Notes under the pieces: generated by a model | Database searches by the model: none | The model's input: the letters and a program-made list of their open reading frames with translations, nothing else | What the model was told of the DNA's origin: nothing | In this document: one piece after another, positions 23,372 through 34,019 of the stretch | Position numbering within the stretch: the stretch's first letter is position 1 | How the letters are laid out: every line of letters begins with the position of its first letter | Source of the DNA: Pterobdella sp. o SKG-2022 | Taxonomy: Eukaryota > Annelida > Clitellata > Hirudinida > Piscicolidae | Length of the DNA: 64,000 nt | NCBI GenBank assembly: GCA_964035795.1 | Contig: OZ038324.1 | Location: 1,395,870 to 1,459,869 of the forward strand | Reading direction: 5' to 3' | Made by a program: the position numbers and the translations under genes

Positions 23372-24674
23372 TTCAAAATGTATTTATTTTTATGAAAAGT
23401 TGTAATAAATGAGCTGAAATATTTACAATTATAACTACTTTAATTATTTCTTTTTAAATTAAGCATTTGGAAATTATGAAGAAACAGACATTAAAATAAA
23501 AATTAGAGACGTTCTATAACTGGTGAAGACACCAACGTTGTCCCGAATATTATTAATTAAAACTAGACAATAAAATAACTAATAGTAGCTGATAAATTTT
23601 CATAAAAAAATTATAAGAACAATAGAAAAAAATTTATTTGATAATTAAAAATTTTGTTCAAGTTGACTAACAGTTCAATAAAATCGTCTTATGGTAAATT
23701 GCATCAAACACTTTTATTAACTGCAAAATACTAAGCTTTTTGATAGGCAATAAACATTCTCAACATGAGTTTAACAATTTAATTCAATCAGCTATTTATG
23801 ATATTCGTAGCATATCGAAAAGCTCAGAATTTTCCAGTTAATAAAAAGTGTTTGAAGTTAATCAAATTTAAGCTAATTATTTTTTAATAATATCAAATTT
23901 TATTCAATCAATAAAGTATCCAACAAAAGTGTGACAAGAAATAAAAAAAGAAGTAAAGTAATATTTTTTTGAATATTCTATAAATTTTAAAAAAACAAAC
24001 TACTAAATACAGTTATGCAATACAGTTTAATTTTGGAAATAGAAATTTCATACTAATTATAATTAAAAAAAAAGGATTAAGATAGAGAGGAAGCAGAGCA
24101 GAGGCAAGAAAGGATGCCGGCAGACAAACTTAAATTCTCAAGTGCAAACTTTCTTTTAAAATTTTGTTTAAAAAGTATTTTATGTTTATTTTTTTATATG
24201 AGTATAGAATCTCAATCAAAATTCTGTATGCAAGGTTGGCATGGATGAGTGAATAGTGCACCAAGCATCAGAAGGTGTGCAGAATGGGACTGCTTGTCGA
24301 TTCAATGGACCATTTTTTGAACTTTTTATATTATATTCAATGAAAACATATTTTTGTTTCAAATAAAGATTTATTACATTAAGTTCAATATTTATATATA
24401 AAAATCATACATTTAAAATCTAAAATTTGAAAATTAGAACTAATATTGAAATTAAAATTTAAAGATCAATAATTTTAGATTATATTTTGAAATAATTTTC
24501 AACAAATAAACTTTACTTAAATCATTTGTATTAGTTTAATTTTCGTAATTCCTTATTTAGTCATCTTGGGCGGGTTTTTGGTTGTGTTTAATCTCTTGTT
24601 TTTTACTTTTCCTATAAACGTTTACCATCATTAACCAAATACTATTGTCTGAAACAAGTGAAAGATTTTTTATA
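23372..24674. promoter_or_regulatory. Head-to-head intergenic region of SACM1L and VRK1
   Basis: The start codons of the two genes are 1.3 kb apart and point outward, so both promoters must be here. I see no CpG-rich core and no convincing TATA box in this AT-rich sequence. A fold-back element occupies 23,703-23,873. A less AT-rich patch at about 24,080-24,310 has no recognisable gene. Confidence 0.5.
23703..23873. repeat. MITE-like element with 43 bp terminal inverted repeats
   Basis: The left end 'tcaaacacttttattaactg' and the right end 'cagttaataaaaagtgtttga' are inverse complements with one base difference. Pairing extends inward through 'aagctttttgata' and 'tatcgaaaagct'. The interior is AT-rich and non-coding. 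No confident target duplication was found. Confidence 0.65.
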
Positions 24675-27600
24675 ATGCCTCCGAAAGGTAATTTATATAT
24701 ATATATATAACTTAAAAATGTTCTCTTACTCTAAAAATTAAAAATTTAAAGCAAAAGCCAAATCCGTCTACAAGATGGCAGAAAAACTAGCAGAAGGAAC
24801 TTTGGTGCAAGACTTCACAAAGCAGGAGTGGAAGGTGGGCCCTGTGATCGGCAAAGGAGGATTCGGTCTCATATATTTAAGTTGGTAGTTATCTACATTC
24901 AAAACAGTAAGCTTCTCATGATTACAGTTAAGGTCTGTAATTCAGTTTTTAATTATTAAAGTCAAGCATCCTTTTATTGGAGATTTTAGAATGTTTATAT
25001 CAAAATGTTTAAAATATTAACCTTTCAAAAACAGTAGTTTAAATAATTAAATATATATAACATATATCCAGTAGCTTCAATTAGGTTATATTTTGTCATT
25101 GCAGCACAACCAGCATCTTCATCACCAGTCAAGTCCAGTGCAGCCTATGTCATGAAAATGGTTTGTCATAATTTCATTGTTACACTGTTTGTGAATATCC
25201 ATTTATATAGACATTGAAAGTTTTGTGTCAATGAAATAATTGATTGTGTTTTATAATTCACATAATCAGGTAAGTCCAGCTTTCATCATTAACATTGATT
25301 TTTAAAATTACCAGTGATTTTTTTAAAATTCAATTTTGTTGATAGTTCAACTTGGAAGTGATGCCTATAATTTAGTCACAATGATATAATAAAATTTATT
25401 CAATTTTTAAATTCCCTTAATGAAACTAGCTACTGCTACATCAGGGATTTCTGAAAAAAATCAGCAACAAATTTTCAGGATAAATCAAAACTTAATGAAT
25501 TAATTGGCCATTATAACACAAACCATCAGGAACCAATGGAGAATGGACCCCTCTTTTGTGAGATTGCATGTTTCCAACGAGCCATCACTCAGAAGCTAGG
25601 TCTGTGTTAACAAAATGAACTCATCAACTTTGTGAGGCTGGGGTTTATTATAACATTAAAAGCATATCAGCAACGTGTATGCCAAACATCACAACAGTGT
25701 CAGATTACATGAAGAAGGAGAAGAAGTCTTTTTTAGGGGTCCCAAAGTTCTATGTGCATGGTGTTTACAAGCAAAAGTCAGACTCGTATCGCTTCATGGT
25801 GATGCAGAGGATGGGCAAGGATTTAGAGGCCATCATTGCATCCTCACACAAGCACACACTGAAACCTCAATTTGCTTTTGAGGTGGCTTGTCAAATGGTT
25901 AGTTTGGTTTGTGTCTTGTTGTTTCAACATTTAATCTTCTTACAATTTTATAGATGATATAATTTGTTGATATCATTGTTGTTTTCATGTTTGAGTCATT
26001 TGTTGTTTTTCACTGCTTCACAAATATTTCCAAAATCCATCTAATTTCCACTCTTCTATGTTAATCATCTATCAAATACATGATAAATTACTAAGTGCTT
26101 CAAATGGAACATGGAGATGTTTTTTTACTAACTACCAAGTAGTTTCAAGTCATTTTATAACCTATTAAACTAAGTTCAGTTAATTTTCAACCCATACTGG
26201 AGCATTGGTGCTTTCACTGTTCACAATATAAACATTTCATGTCCAGCATTTGGTATGCAACTCTTCCCTTCATAACAGGCCCATAAGATAAGGATATCAC
26301 CTATCATTATTTCGATGGCTGCATTGAGCATCCACATTTTCTGATATCCTGTACTCATTATATATAAATACATGGCTTTTATTGATAATGTCTTGGGTAT
26401 GATGCTAAACTACATTCAATTTTGGTTGCTTGTTTTTTTTAGTCTTATCAAACAATAACTTCAACTATGTAAAGCTGTATTTATAAAGCGTTTTTTCTTA
26501 TAGATTAAAGTGTTTGCTGAAAATTTAATTTGGTGTAAACCAATTGTCAGCCCATGAGGTAATGAACCTGGTACTTTAGCTAATTAATCTAATGCTCTAC
26601 CAGCTGAGTAAAATGGGTCGACTAGAGAAAAATCAGTCAGTTGCTGTTGATCCCAGTTATCTGGGAAGTCCACAGCTTCAAAATCTTATGAATGGAGATA
26701 TTGAATTTCCCAAAAATAAAGATTTCAATTGCAAATTTGTTATTTTGTATGTTTCATCTTGGCATTGTCTCAGGAAATATACATGCATCTCAGATAGGAG
26801 CACTGGAGTACCTACACAGGCAGGGGTATGCCCATGCAGACATCAAGGCAAGCAACATCATGACTGACTACCACAATGACAAACAAATGTACCTCATTGA
26901 TTATGGACTGGCACACCGATTCAGTGTGTCGGGCAAGAGGGCCAAGTACACTGAAGACAAGAAAATGGCTCATAATGGCACCTGCTTGTTCACCAGTCGA
27001 GATGCCCACAAAGGAGCCCGTATGTCTTTGTATCACTATTCCACTGTCATTTTTGTTGTATCTTTGTTATCTATAAAGATGTAGACTCCATCGAGTTTAC
27101 TACTTTTTATTTTGTGCTGTTGTCATGTAAGTAATAAGCATTTTGACCTAAAATTATTACGTTTCCACCTCATTATTCCAGGACCAATAAAACTTAATTG
27201 TCATTTTCTTTTGTATATAGATCTTTTATGAGCTAGATGAGGAACAGTGCTTGACCATAACAGAGCCATCTCCCAGGGGGGATCTGGAGATCCTGGGGTA
27301 CTGCATGTGGCACTGGATGGAGGGGCACCTGCCTTGGGAGGACCTCAAGGATGACGTCCTCAAGGTGGCTGCAAGCAAGCAGAGGTTATTTCATTTTTAG
27401 AAACTTATATTACTCGTTAGTATTCACAATGGGATTCAACTGCAGTTATATGGCGGATGTTCCTGACATGATCGCTCCATGCATCAGTGACTCTTCTGCT
27501 TCCAGTAAGTTCAATTCTCTTATCAGCGTACCTTGTAATATACTTTCAAACCATCAGAGATACTGTGTTTATACATGAAAACTGTCAACAACTTGGCATA

Positions 27601-27965
27601 TGATGAAGATCCTGACTACACTTCTCTCATTAAAATACTCCAAACATTAATCAAATCCACCAAAAAAACACCCAAAACTCCATCAGCATTAAAATCTCCT
27701 AAGACTCCACGCAGTGTGCAAAAGGATGATGATGAGGTTGTGTTAAAACCTCCTCCAAACAAACGAAGCAAGAAGTCACCCAGTGGGAACAGTGCAAAAA
27801 AAAATATTAGAAAAGTTCCTCGTGAGTTGTGTTTCAATTGAGTCTCATGTTCTCCATTGATTTCAAACACCTCTAACCAGGGTCCAGGAAGGTAGTGATG
27901 GTGTCTCAGGAAGTGCAGACCTCCCCAGGTCTTCAGGGACTCAGGTCCAGGAAGCGCAAAACTTG
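24675..27965 (+). CDS. VRK1: VRK1-like vaccinia-related serine/threonine kinase
   Basis: VRK kinases are nuclear casein-kinase-1 relatives that phosphorylate BAF and histone H3. Exons begin 24,675-24,687, 24,752-24,880, 25,106-25,159, 25,530-25,600, 25,672-25,896, about 26,796-27,021, 27,275-27,386, 27,433-27,506, 27,559-27,830 and 27,881-27,965; junctions are in frame. Motifs in order: glycine loop 'VIGKGGFGLIYL', the ATP lysine in 'AYVMKM', 'FLGVPKFYVHGVY', 'YRFMVMQRMGKDLEAII', catalytic loop 'YAHADIKASNIM' (most VRKs have HGDIKASN), 'LIDYGLAHRF' with the DYG variant typical of VRKs, and 'RGDLEILGYCMWHWMEGHLP'. The C-terminus is Lys/Pro/Thr-rich and ends 'LRSRKRKT', like the basic VRK1 nuclear tail. 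A vertebrate-type VRK1/VRK2 split need not apply. Confidence 0.94.
26468..26625 (-). mobile_element. tRNA-derived SINE in VRK1 intron
   Basis: On the minus strand the 5' end reads a tRNA-like A box, 'actcagctggtagagcatt', with a B-box-like 'ggttcattacc' about 35 bases on. It then follows the body shared with copies at 10,312 and 57,843, ending near 'tttataaatacagc'. It lies in the VRK1 intron upstream of the catalytic-loop exon. Confidence 0.75.
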
Positions 27966-28129
27966 ACCATTCCATCCATTTCTTGTTCTATAATCCACGT
28001 CCTTATATTACTTCACAATAGCTTCTATGCTCTTTTTATGCACTTAATTTTTATTCAGAAGGTTTTGTAGAAAAGAATTTTATTCTAATAAAAAAAAACA
28101 GTTATTGTCACAGCTATTTTTGTTTTATT

Positions 28130-29180
28130 GTTTGGAGCATGTTTTTCTGTTAATCAGCTAGCGGAAAAAGCGATACAATTAAGCAACTACAAAACATATT
28201 TTAATGCTTGATATGTCAAAAGCCTTTGACACAGTTAACTGAAAATTGCTGCTTGACAAAATATTGGAGCCGGATGAGATTTTTTACTTAGCGTTCTTAT
28301 AAATGAAACAACGCTACACATCAAAGTTGACAAACACCTCAGTGAAAAAATCCAAACCAACACAGGTATCATCCAAAGGTACTGCCTAAGCGCCACTGTG
28401 TTCATATTTTATCAAGCCTCATGCCTCAATAGTCCACAAGCAAAAATTCCAACAATGAAAAATTCCTTATTGAACCTAAATATGCAGATTACCTCACCTG
28501 GGTTACAACCTCAAAACAACACAGAAAATGCCAAATCAAAAATACCAATATAGTTAGCACAATACAACCTTGAAATAGATTTTTAAAAATATGAAGAATA
28601 TTCAATTCCTAGAATTACCTCATCTCAAAAATCCTAGGAAGCTACACACACAACAACACTGACATAGAAAACAGAAAAATACAAACAATAAAAAAGCACA
28701 ACCATATCTTTACCCGTTAAAAAAATAAGTATAGACCACAAGATACGGATCTTCAAAGCAAGTGTTTTTCTACACGACAGCGAGCTATGGGTATTAACAC
28801 AAACCCAAGAAGATAAGATAGATGCGTTTCATAGAAGACAAATAATTAATATTCGTTGGCCTAAAACTATTTCAAACAACGACTTATATAAAATATCAAA
28901 AATAGACACACCATTGAGCTCGACAATAAACAAAGACGCCTCAACTGGTTGGGGCATCTTATGAGACTGCCAGAGGAAACTCCTGCACGCAAGGCTCTAG
29001 AAGTAAAAAGACCTAAAAAAAAGCGAGAAAGACCCCCTCTTACATGGTGGAAGACTATTTTAAGAGACACAAACCTAAACTTAGAAAAAATAGAAGAAAT
29101 GTGTCAAGACAGGAGAATATGGAGAAAATCTGTTAAAAACGTGATGCCTATAAACATAGGATAAACACGAAAATATATAT
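28130..29180 (+). mobile_element. Degenerate LINE reverse transcriptase fragment
   Basis: Broken frames contain 'MLDMSKAFDTVN' near 28,205, 'YADYLTWVTTSKQ' near 28,480, 'RIFKASVFLHDSELWVLTQ' near 28,748, 'RRQIINIRWPKTI' and the basic tail 'MGHLMRLPEETPARKALEVK', then 'KRERPPLTWWKTIL'. Same family as 2,560-3,912. The catalytic box has decayed from YADD to YADY. It starts just after the VRK1 3' end. Confidence 0.75.
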
Positions 29181-29184
29181 ATAT

Positions 29185-29814
29185 GTTTAAAAAAATATTT
29201 TCATAAAAACCACACATTGGAAAGTACCGTGGTTATCCATTTAACATACATTCCTTGTGCATGTTCAGAACTTAGCAAAATGAAAACACTGGTAGATGAT
29301 TCGTGGAAATCGACGGAAAAGCGTGATGTAGTATTTGTATAAATCATTTTTGTGTAGTTTGAAGCACTTGCTATAGATTAAATGTGAGAAACAGTGAATC
29401 TTGTACTAATTATTCACCCAACACTGCTTCTAAACCGATAGCTTTATTGCTAACCAAATAAGTTATTAGGTTAACAATTTATCTGCATGAAAGCAATAGA
29501 AAATATCACCAACTCGAGTTGATTTTAGGCAAATCGCTAGGAAATTTTCTCGCGATGGGACGCTGCAGCTATTGTGAGTGGACGTCTAACACAATGGTAG
29601 GAAAAATTGTTGAAAATCGATAAGATCGGAGCATTTAAATGTTTATTTGAAGCTCAAGTGCTGATATTTTGATAAATGCATGTCTGTTGAATAAAAAACT
29701 ATAAACGAAAGTTTAAAATATTAAAAATCTCTACACATATAGTGTACCGTTTATGAGGTCACATAAGAATCACAGATTTAAATATGTCTAGAATAAAAAT
29801 GACTGCGTAGAATA
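29185..29814. other. Spacer, no gene seen
   Basis: AT-rich sequence without supported exons on either strand. It lies beyond the 3' end of the universal stress protein gene and may include its 3' UTR. Confidence 0.4.
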
Positions 29815-30553
29815 TCAAGGACTTTCATTACAAATGGCTACAGGAATTTTTGAGTGGTGCAGAACATAGGAATTTACACTGCCCAAAAATTTCTTTGTAT
29901 ATTCACCTTTTCCTTTGGTGCCCATCACAATTAATATTGCCTGTGATTACAATTTTAGACTCATGTTTTAAAGTGTTTGGAGATTCATAAAACAACCTTT
30001 TCAGCTTTTGCTATCTTGAGGATCTCATCAGGAATGGAAGTTGCTGTTACTTCAAGTACCACTTTGCCTGTAATCTGTAAAATCATTTTTCAACAATTTT
30101 CTCATGTCTTAAACAATACTACCTTGAATTCATTGAGTTTCTCTTGATATTTCTCAACCAATTCTTTTCCTTGAGCCTTTTTTTGCCCCATTTGTTTTTC
30201 ATACTCAGCAAAAGAAATCTCTTCAAACAAAAATCTTGTTAATTTATGGGAATTCACATCTAAAAGATTACTACTTTTTCCAAAGATATTTTCAGTTATG
30301 GTACGTTTAGGTGGCTCAACACAATGGTAAATGACCACCACAGATTGTGGTCTATGTAGATTCTCCAAATACCCTGCAGCAATTAATTCACTTTAGTTGA
30401 ACTAATCAGTTTGATTAGGCATACTATCTTTCATTAAAACAAAAAAACTGTATCTAAATTAAGAAACATCTAGCAAACTTAATTACATTTGAAAGCTTTT
30501 TCAGACATAGGCGTGTCATCAACGCAGATAAGAATCGTATCAGCACCAGGCAT
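29815..30553 (-). CDS. Universal stress protein (UspA-fold), four exons
   Basis: USPs are small cytosolic alpha/beta proteins that often bind ATP. Exon 1 (30,553 to about 30,494) gives '[20 protein letters not shown]', with the first strand and VD motif. Exon 2 (about 30,121-30,374) gives '[20 protein letters not shown]' and a helical stretch. Exon 3 (about 30,001-30,060) gives '[20 protein letters not shown]'. Exon 4 (29,815 to about 29,938) gives '[20 protein letters not shown]', then '[20 protein letters not shown]' and a stop. The nucleotide-binding signature G-2x-G-9x-G-S is intact. The protein is about 170 residues, normal for the family. Spliceosomal introns argue against bacterial contamination. 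Animal USPs occur in cnidarians, molluscs, flatworms and other invertebrates. Confidence 0.9.
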
Positions 30554-30559
30554 CTGAAT

Positions 30560-31210
30560 CACATATAAAACATCTTAATAGATATTATAAATTGAAGAAA
30601 AAAAAAATTTTTTAAATATATCAATTTAATGCATTACAATCAAAATTCATTGAAAGTATTTTACAAGTATAAAAGATCGGTTCAAGCGTTTGCGCGAAGA
30701 AGCCAGGGAATAAGCGTTAACTAAAAAAAAACAAAAAATTCAAATTTTTTCGTGTTTTTATGGTTTACAATTTTGAGGCTAATTGTTTACAAGAATAAAG
30801 ATTTTAAACTTAAACTTAAATTTTTTTTCTAAATATTCAAGACCGTATCGGCCTCTACAACTACAAGAAACTTCAAAAGGAATAATAAAGTTCTGCTGGT
30901 TAGCTCGATATTGCATCAAAAATAGCTTGAAATTGCATCATAAAAAACTTGATTCAAACACGTTTTTCAATGGCCAGTGCAATATCACGTAAAAGAGACA
31001 AAGAACTACGATCTTCAAGAGAAGACCCTTCAAACCCAGTCTCTGTTTGAAAAATTTTTTATGGTGGCTCGTCTTCATTTTTATTGCTTGTTAGTGACTT
31101 ATATTCATCCTTTGTTTGGTTTTCTCATATATCATTTCTTTGTGTGGTCTCCTCTTTACCTATCATTAGATCTTGGTTTAAATTTGCATTCTTTCATTAA
31201 ATTTTATATT
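30560..31210. other. AT-rich spacer, no gene seen
   Basis: This is the likely promoter side of the stress-protein gene. Short ORFs here have no recognisable content. The last part may already belong to the retroelement that follows. Confidence 0.35.
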
Positions 31211-31212
31211 TC

Positions 31213-31648
31213 TAAATTTCACATTCTATCTTTGATTTAGTTTTTGTTTTTTTAGTTACTTGTTTCATGGGTTCTCAGTCTTAATTTCAATTCTTAATTT
31301 CATTATTTTTGCCCTAGTTATTTCATTCTCCATTTATCAATTCATTTATTTTTTCAATAAATTTTAATTTATATATTGTTTCAATATTTTGCCACTTGTA
31401 TGACCCCCTTTTCATGCTTCAATTATACTAAGTTTCACATTCTATCTTTGATTTAGTTTTTGTTTGTTTTTAATTACTTGTTTAATGGGTTCTCAGTCTT
31501 AATTTCATTATTCTAGCCCTAGTTATTTAATTCCCCATTTATCAATTCATTTATTTTTCTATAAATTTTAATTCATATATTATTTCAATATTTTGCCACT
31601 TGAATGACCCCGTTTTCATGGTTCATTTATCATGCTCAAATTATACTC
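31213..31648 (+). repeat. Tandem duplication of a ~215 bp unit, probable retroelement 5' leader
   Basis: Two diverged copies, about 31,213-31,428 and 31,429-31,648, share 'ttcacattctatctttgatt', 'gggttctcagtcttaattt', 'atttatcaattcatttattt' and 'caatattttgccacttg' in the same order. Tandem repeats just upstream of a retroelement ORF often represent 5' leader or promoter monomers. Confidence 0.7.
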
Positions 31649-31654
31649 ACCATT

Positions 31655-33345
31655 ATCCACCTTCAATTGTTATTAATTTCTGCATTTACAAAACATAAAT
31701 TGTTGAAAACACTTATCAGGTCTTTTTCCAATTTCAACTTATATTTCTTTAGGTCCATTCAAAGTTTATTTTTCTATTCATGTCTTTCTTGACCATCCTG
31801 CCTTTTCAATACCATTTGTTAGGCACTTGTATTAATCTTCTATAATTCTTTCCCATGCCCCCTTTGGATCGTCCGCGCAGGGTCTTCCGGGTTTCTCGCC
31901 GTTTCGTCCATAGTGTGGAAGCCATTGGCGTGTCGTCTGTCCTTCATCCCTCCAGTCAGCCTCCTCTTCTTCTTGACAGTAATCCGCCCATCTCTAATTT
32001 TTCAATTTCCCCAGTTCCCCATTCGTCGCAACCCGAAAACGTCTCTTCCAGTCAATCTCATTTATCTAATCTGCTTTATTCATTTACATGCAGTTCTTGC
32101 AAGCTACATAAAAGACTAGCTGCAGTCAAATATTGAAAATGCGCTTCGTTTTTTCATTTTAGGTGCGTTAAATTGTCTCGTGTACAGGCGCTTCTTATTG
32201 GAAGTAATTGGTCCTGTCCCTATTACTCAGATATCGACCATATCCCGGCCTCTGTTCAAACTGATTAGCATCTCCCCGACGAAGCATTCTCCAAGTATTT
32301 GCAAGACTTGAAACTTAATTCATTCATTATTCGTCGTATTCCCAAAGGAGCAAGAGTGGTTTTCGCAGTCTCATTAGTCCAATTAATTGAGTCAGTCCTG
32401 TCTTCCAATGACAATATCTCATGGCAACGTTTATTGGCTTTCGCAGGAGTGGTTCTTCACCACTCGTCTCCTGGTAGCGTATCCAATTCTTCTTCAGCTT
32501 CTTCAATTAAGCTCAATATTTCTTATTTTATGTCGTTATCAGGTCTCCCGGACAAAAGTACGAGACCCCCAAAGTCAAATTTTTCGTCTAAAAGCTCAAT
32601 TACACCTTTGAAACGAAGGGTCTCTTCTAAATTCAATGACTTCGACATAAAGGGCGCGGTCCGCCTTGTCTTCTCCGACAATGTCTTTGCCTCAATGGTC
32701 TCGGAAATGGTTTCTTCCCTAAGATCCATACACCCCTAGGTGACCCAGTTTCAGATATTAATTCCAACCAAATTCCTACAGCACCAGTTATGACAGAGTC
32801 TTCTTAACGGTTCGGGTTCCGGTCTTGATTTGCTTCGCCTTCAACATTTGAAGGACATAATATCTCCCTTCCTGGGAGCCAGTGCGAATTCGGTTCTTCG
32901 GTCTATCTCTCGATTTGCTTCTTTCGTTTCATCAACTGAAATCCCGGACCCTATCAAGCACTTATTCTTTGGTGCCCGTCTGTACGCCCTTCAAAAAAAA
33001 AGGTGGTAGTATACGTCCTATAGCCGTTGGAAACACTTTTCGTCGTTTGTTTTTAAAATTATCTCTGCATTCAGTCATGAACTCGCTCAGAGAGGATTTG
33101 TTACCTTGTCAGTTGGGCGTCGGTGTCCGTATGGGGTGTGAGTCAGCCGTCCATGCTACTCGATCATTTATTAACCACTCAGTCGATCCCAAGGTGCTTT
33201 TGAAACTCGATGTTTCTAACGCCTTGTATTCTATCGACCGTAAAAGGTTCATTGGCGAGATAGCCACTCGTTACCCGTCCTTGTACTTTTTAGTTAACGA
33301 AGCCTACTCCAATTCGTCCACTCTTTATGAGATAAAAATGAGATA
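31655..33345 (+). mobile_element. Broken non-LTR element with PHD-like finger, 3'-truncated RT
   Basis: The ORF from 31,855 ('MPPLDRPRRVFRVSRRFVHS') leads to a Cys/His finger at about 32,088-32,216 (C-x2-C, then C-x4-H-x2-C, then W-x-C-P), interrupted by a stop. Then come 'HLPDEAFSKYLQDLKLNSF' and, from 32,882, reverse transcriptase blocks 'VPVCTPFKKKGGSIRPIAVG', 'LGVGVRMGCESAVHATRSF' and 'VLLKLDVSNALYSIDRKRF'. The frame stops at 33,345 before any YADD box. Losing the 3' half is the reverse of normal LINE truncation, so a later deletion is likely. The clade is not certain. Confidence 0.7.
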
Positions 33346-34015
33346 AACCGATGTAAAGGAATAAAACGAGATAAATGACTTAAAAAAAACTTAATGCAGA
33401 GAAAACAGACAATTTATTCTGGTAGGAGCATTTTATTGAAAGTTCCCTTGAACACACTGAAGGTTTTGTTGTGGCCTCTATCAATGGTGTTTGTGTTGTT
33501 GTTTGGTGAAAGGTTACCAGCGGTTTTTTCAATAGTTTCTCTCCAGCTTTAAATATGTTCCTGAGGGTTTCTGTGTTGCCACAAAGCAATAGAACAACTT
33601 TAAACTTTTCTAGAAAAAATATGAAGTTTTGTAACAACAAAAGCTTGTGAAACTCTTGTCAAGTATGAAAAAATCAATTACAAATAAAACTAATAAGTTT
33701 AATGATATTAATAGAGTAGGATTTGGATTTTTTAAAATAGATTGCACGTCTATTTGAGTATAATAAAAAAATAATATTAAATATTATACTATTTAAAAAA
33801 TATTTCATGACATTTGCTGACTTTGAAGAAATTATAATATATTTGTTGACAATAAAAAACAAACAGAAAAATATTCACAATAAAAAATAAATACATAATA
33901 TTTAACATAATTCAATACATAAGTCCAGTTTTTGTTGTATTAAAAAATTAGAGTCATCTGAACATGCACAGAATTTAGTTATTCAAAGCATGTATACATA
34001 AAATATATATTCAAT
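33346..34015. other. AT-rich spacer, one weak minus-strand ORF
   Basis: A minus-strand ORF at 33,380-33,640 encodes a compositionally ordinary segment ('FKVVLLLCGNTETLRNIFKA') that could be an exon, but I see no matching neighbours. The rest is very AT-rich and empty. Confidence 0.3.
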
Positions 34016-34019
34016 GAAT

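Noticed and set aside
29815..30553. Universal stress protein as bacterial contamination
   Set aside because: The coding sequence is interrupted by GT-AG introns that splice in frame, and base composition matches the neighbours.
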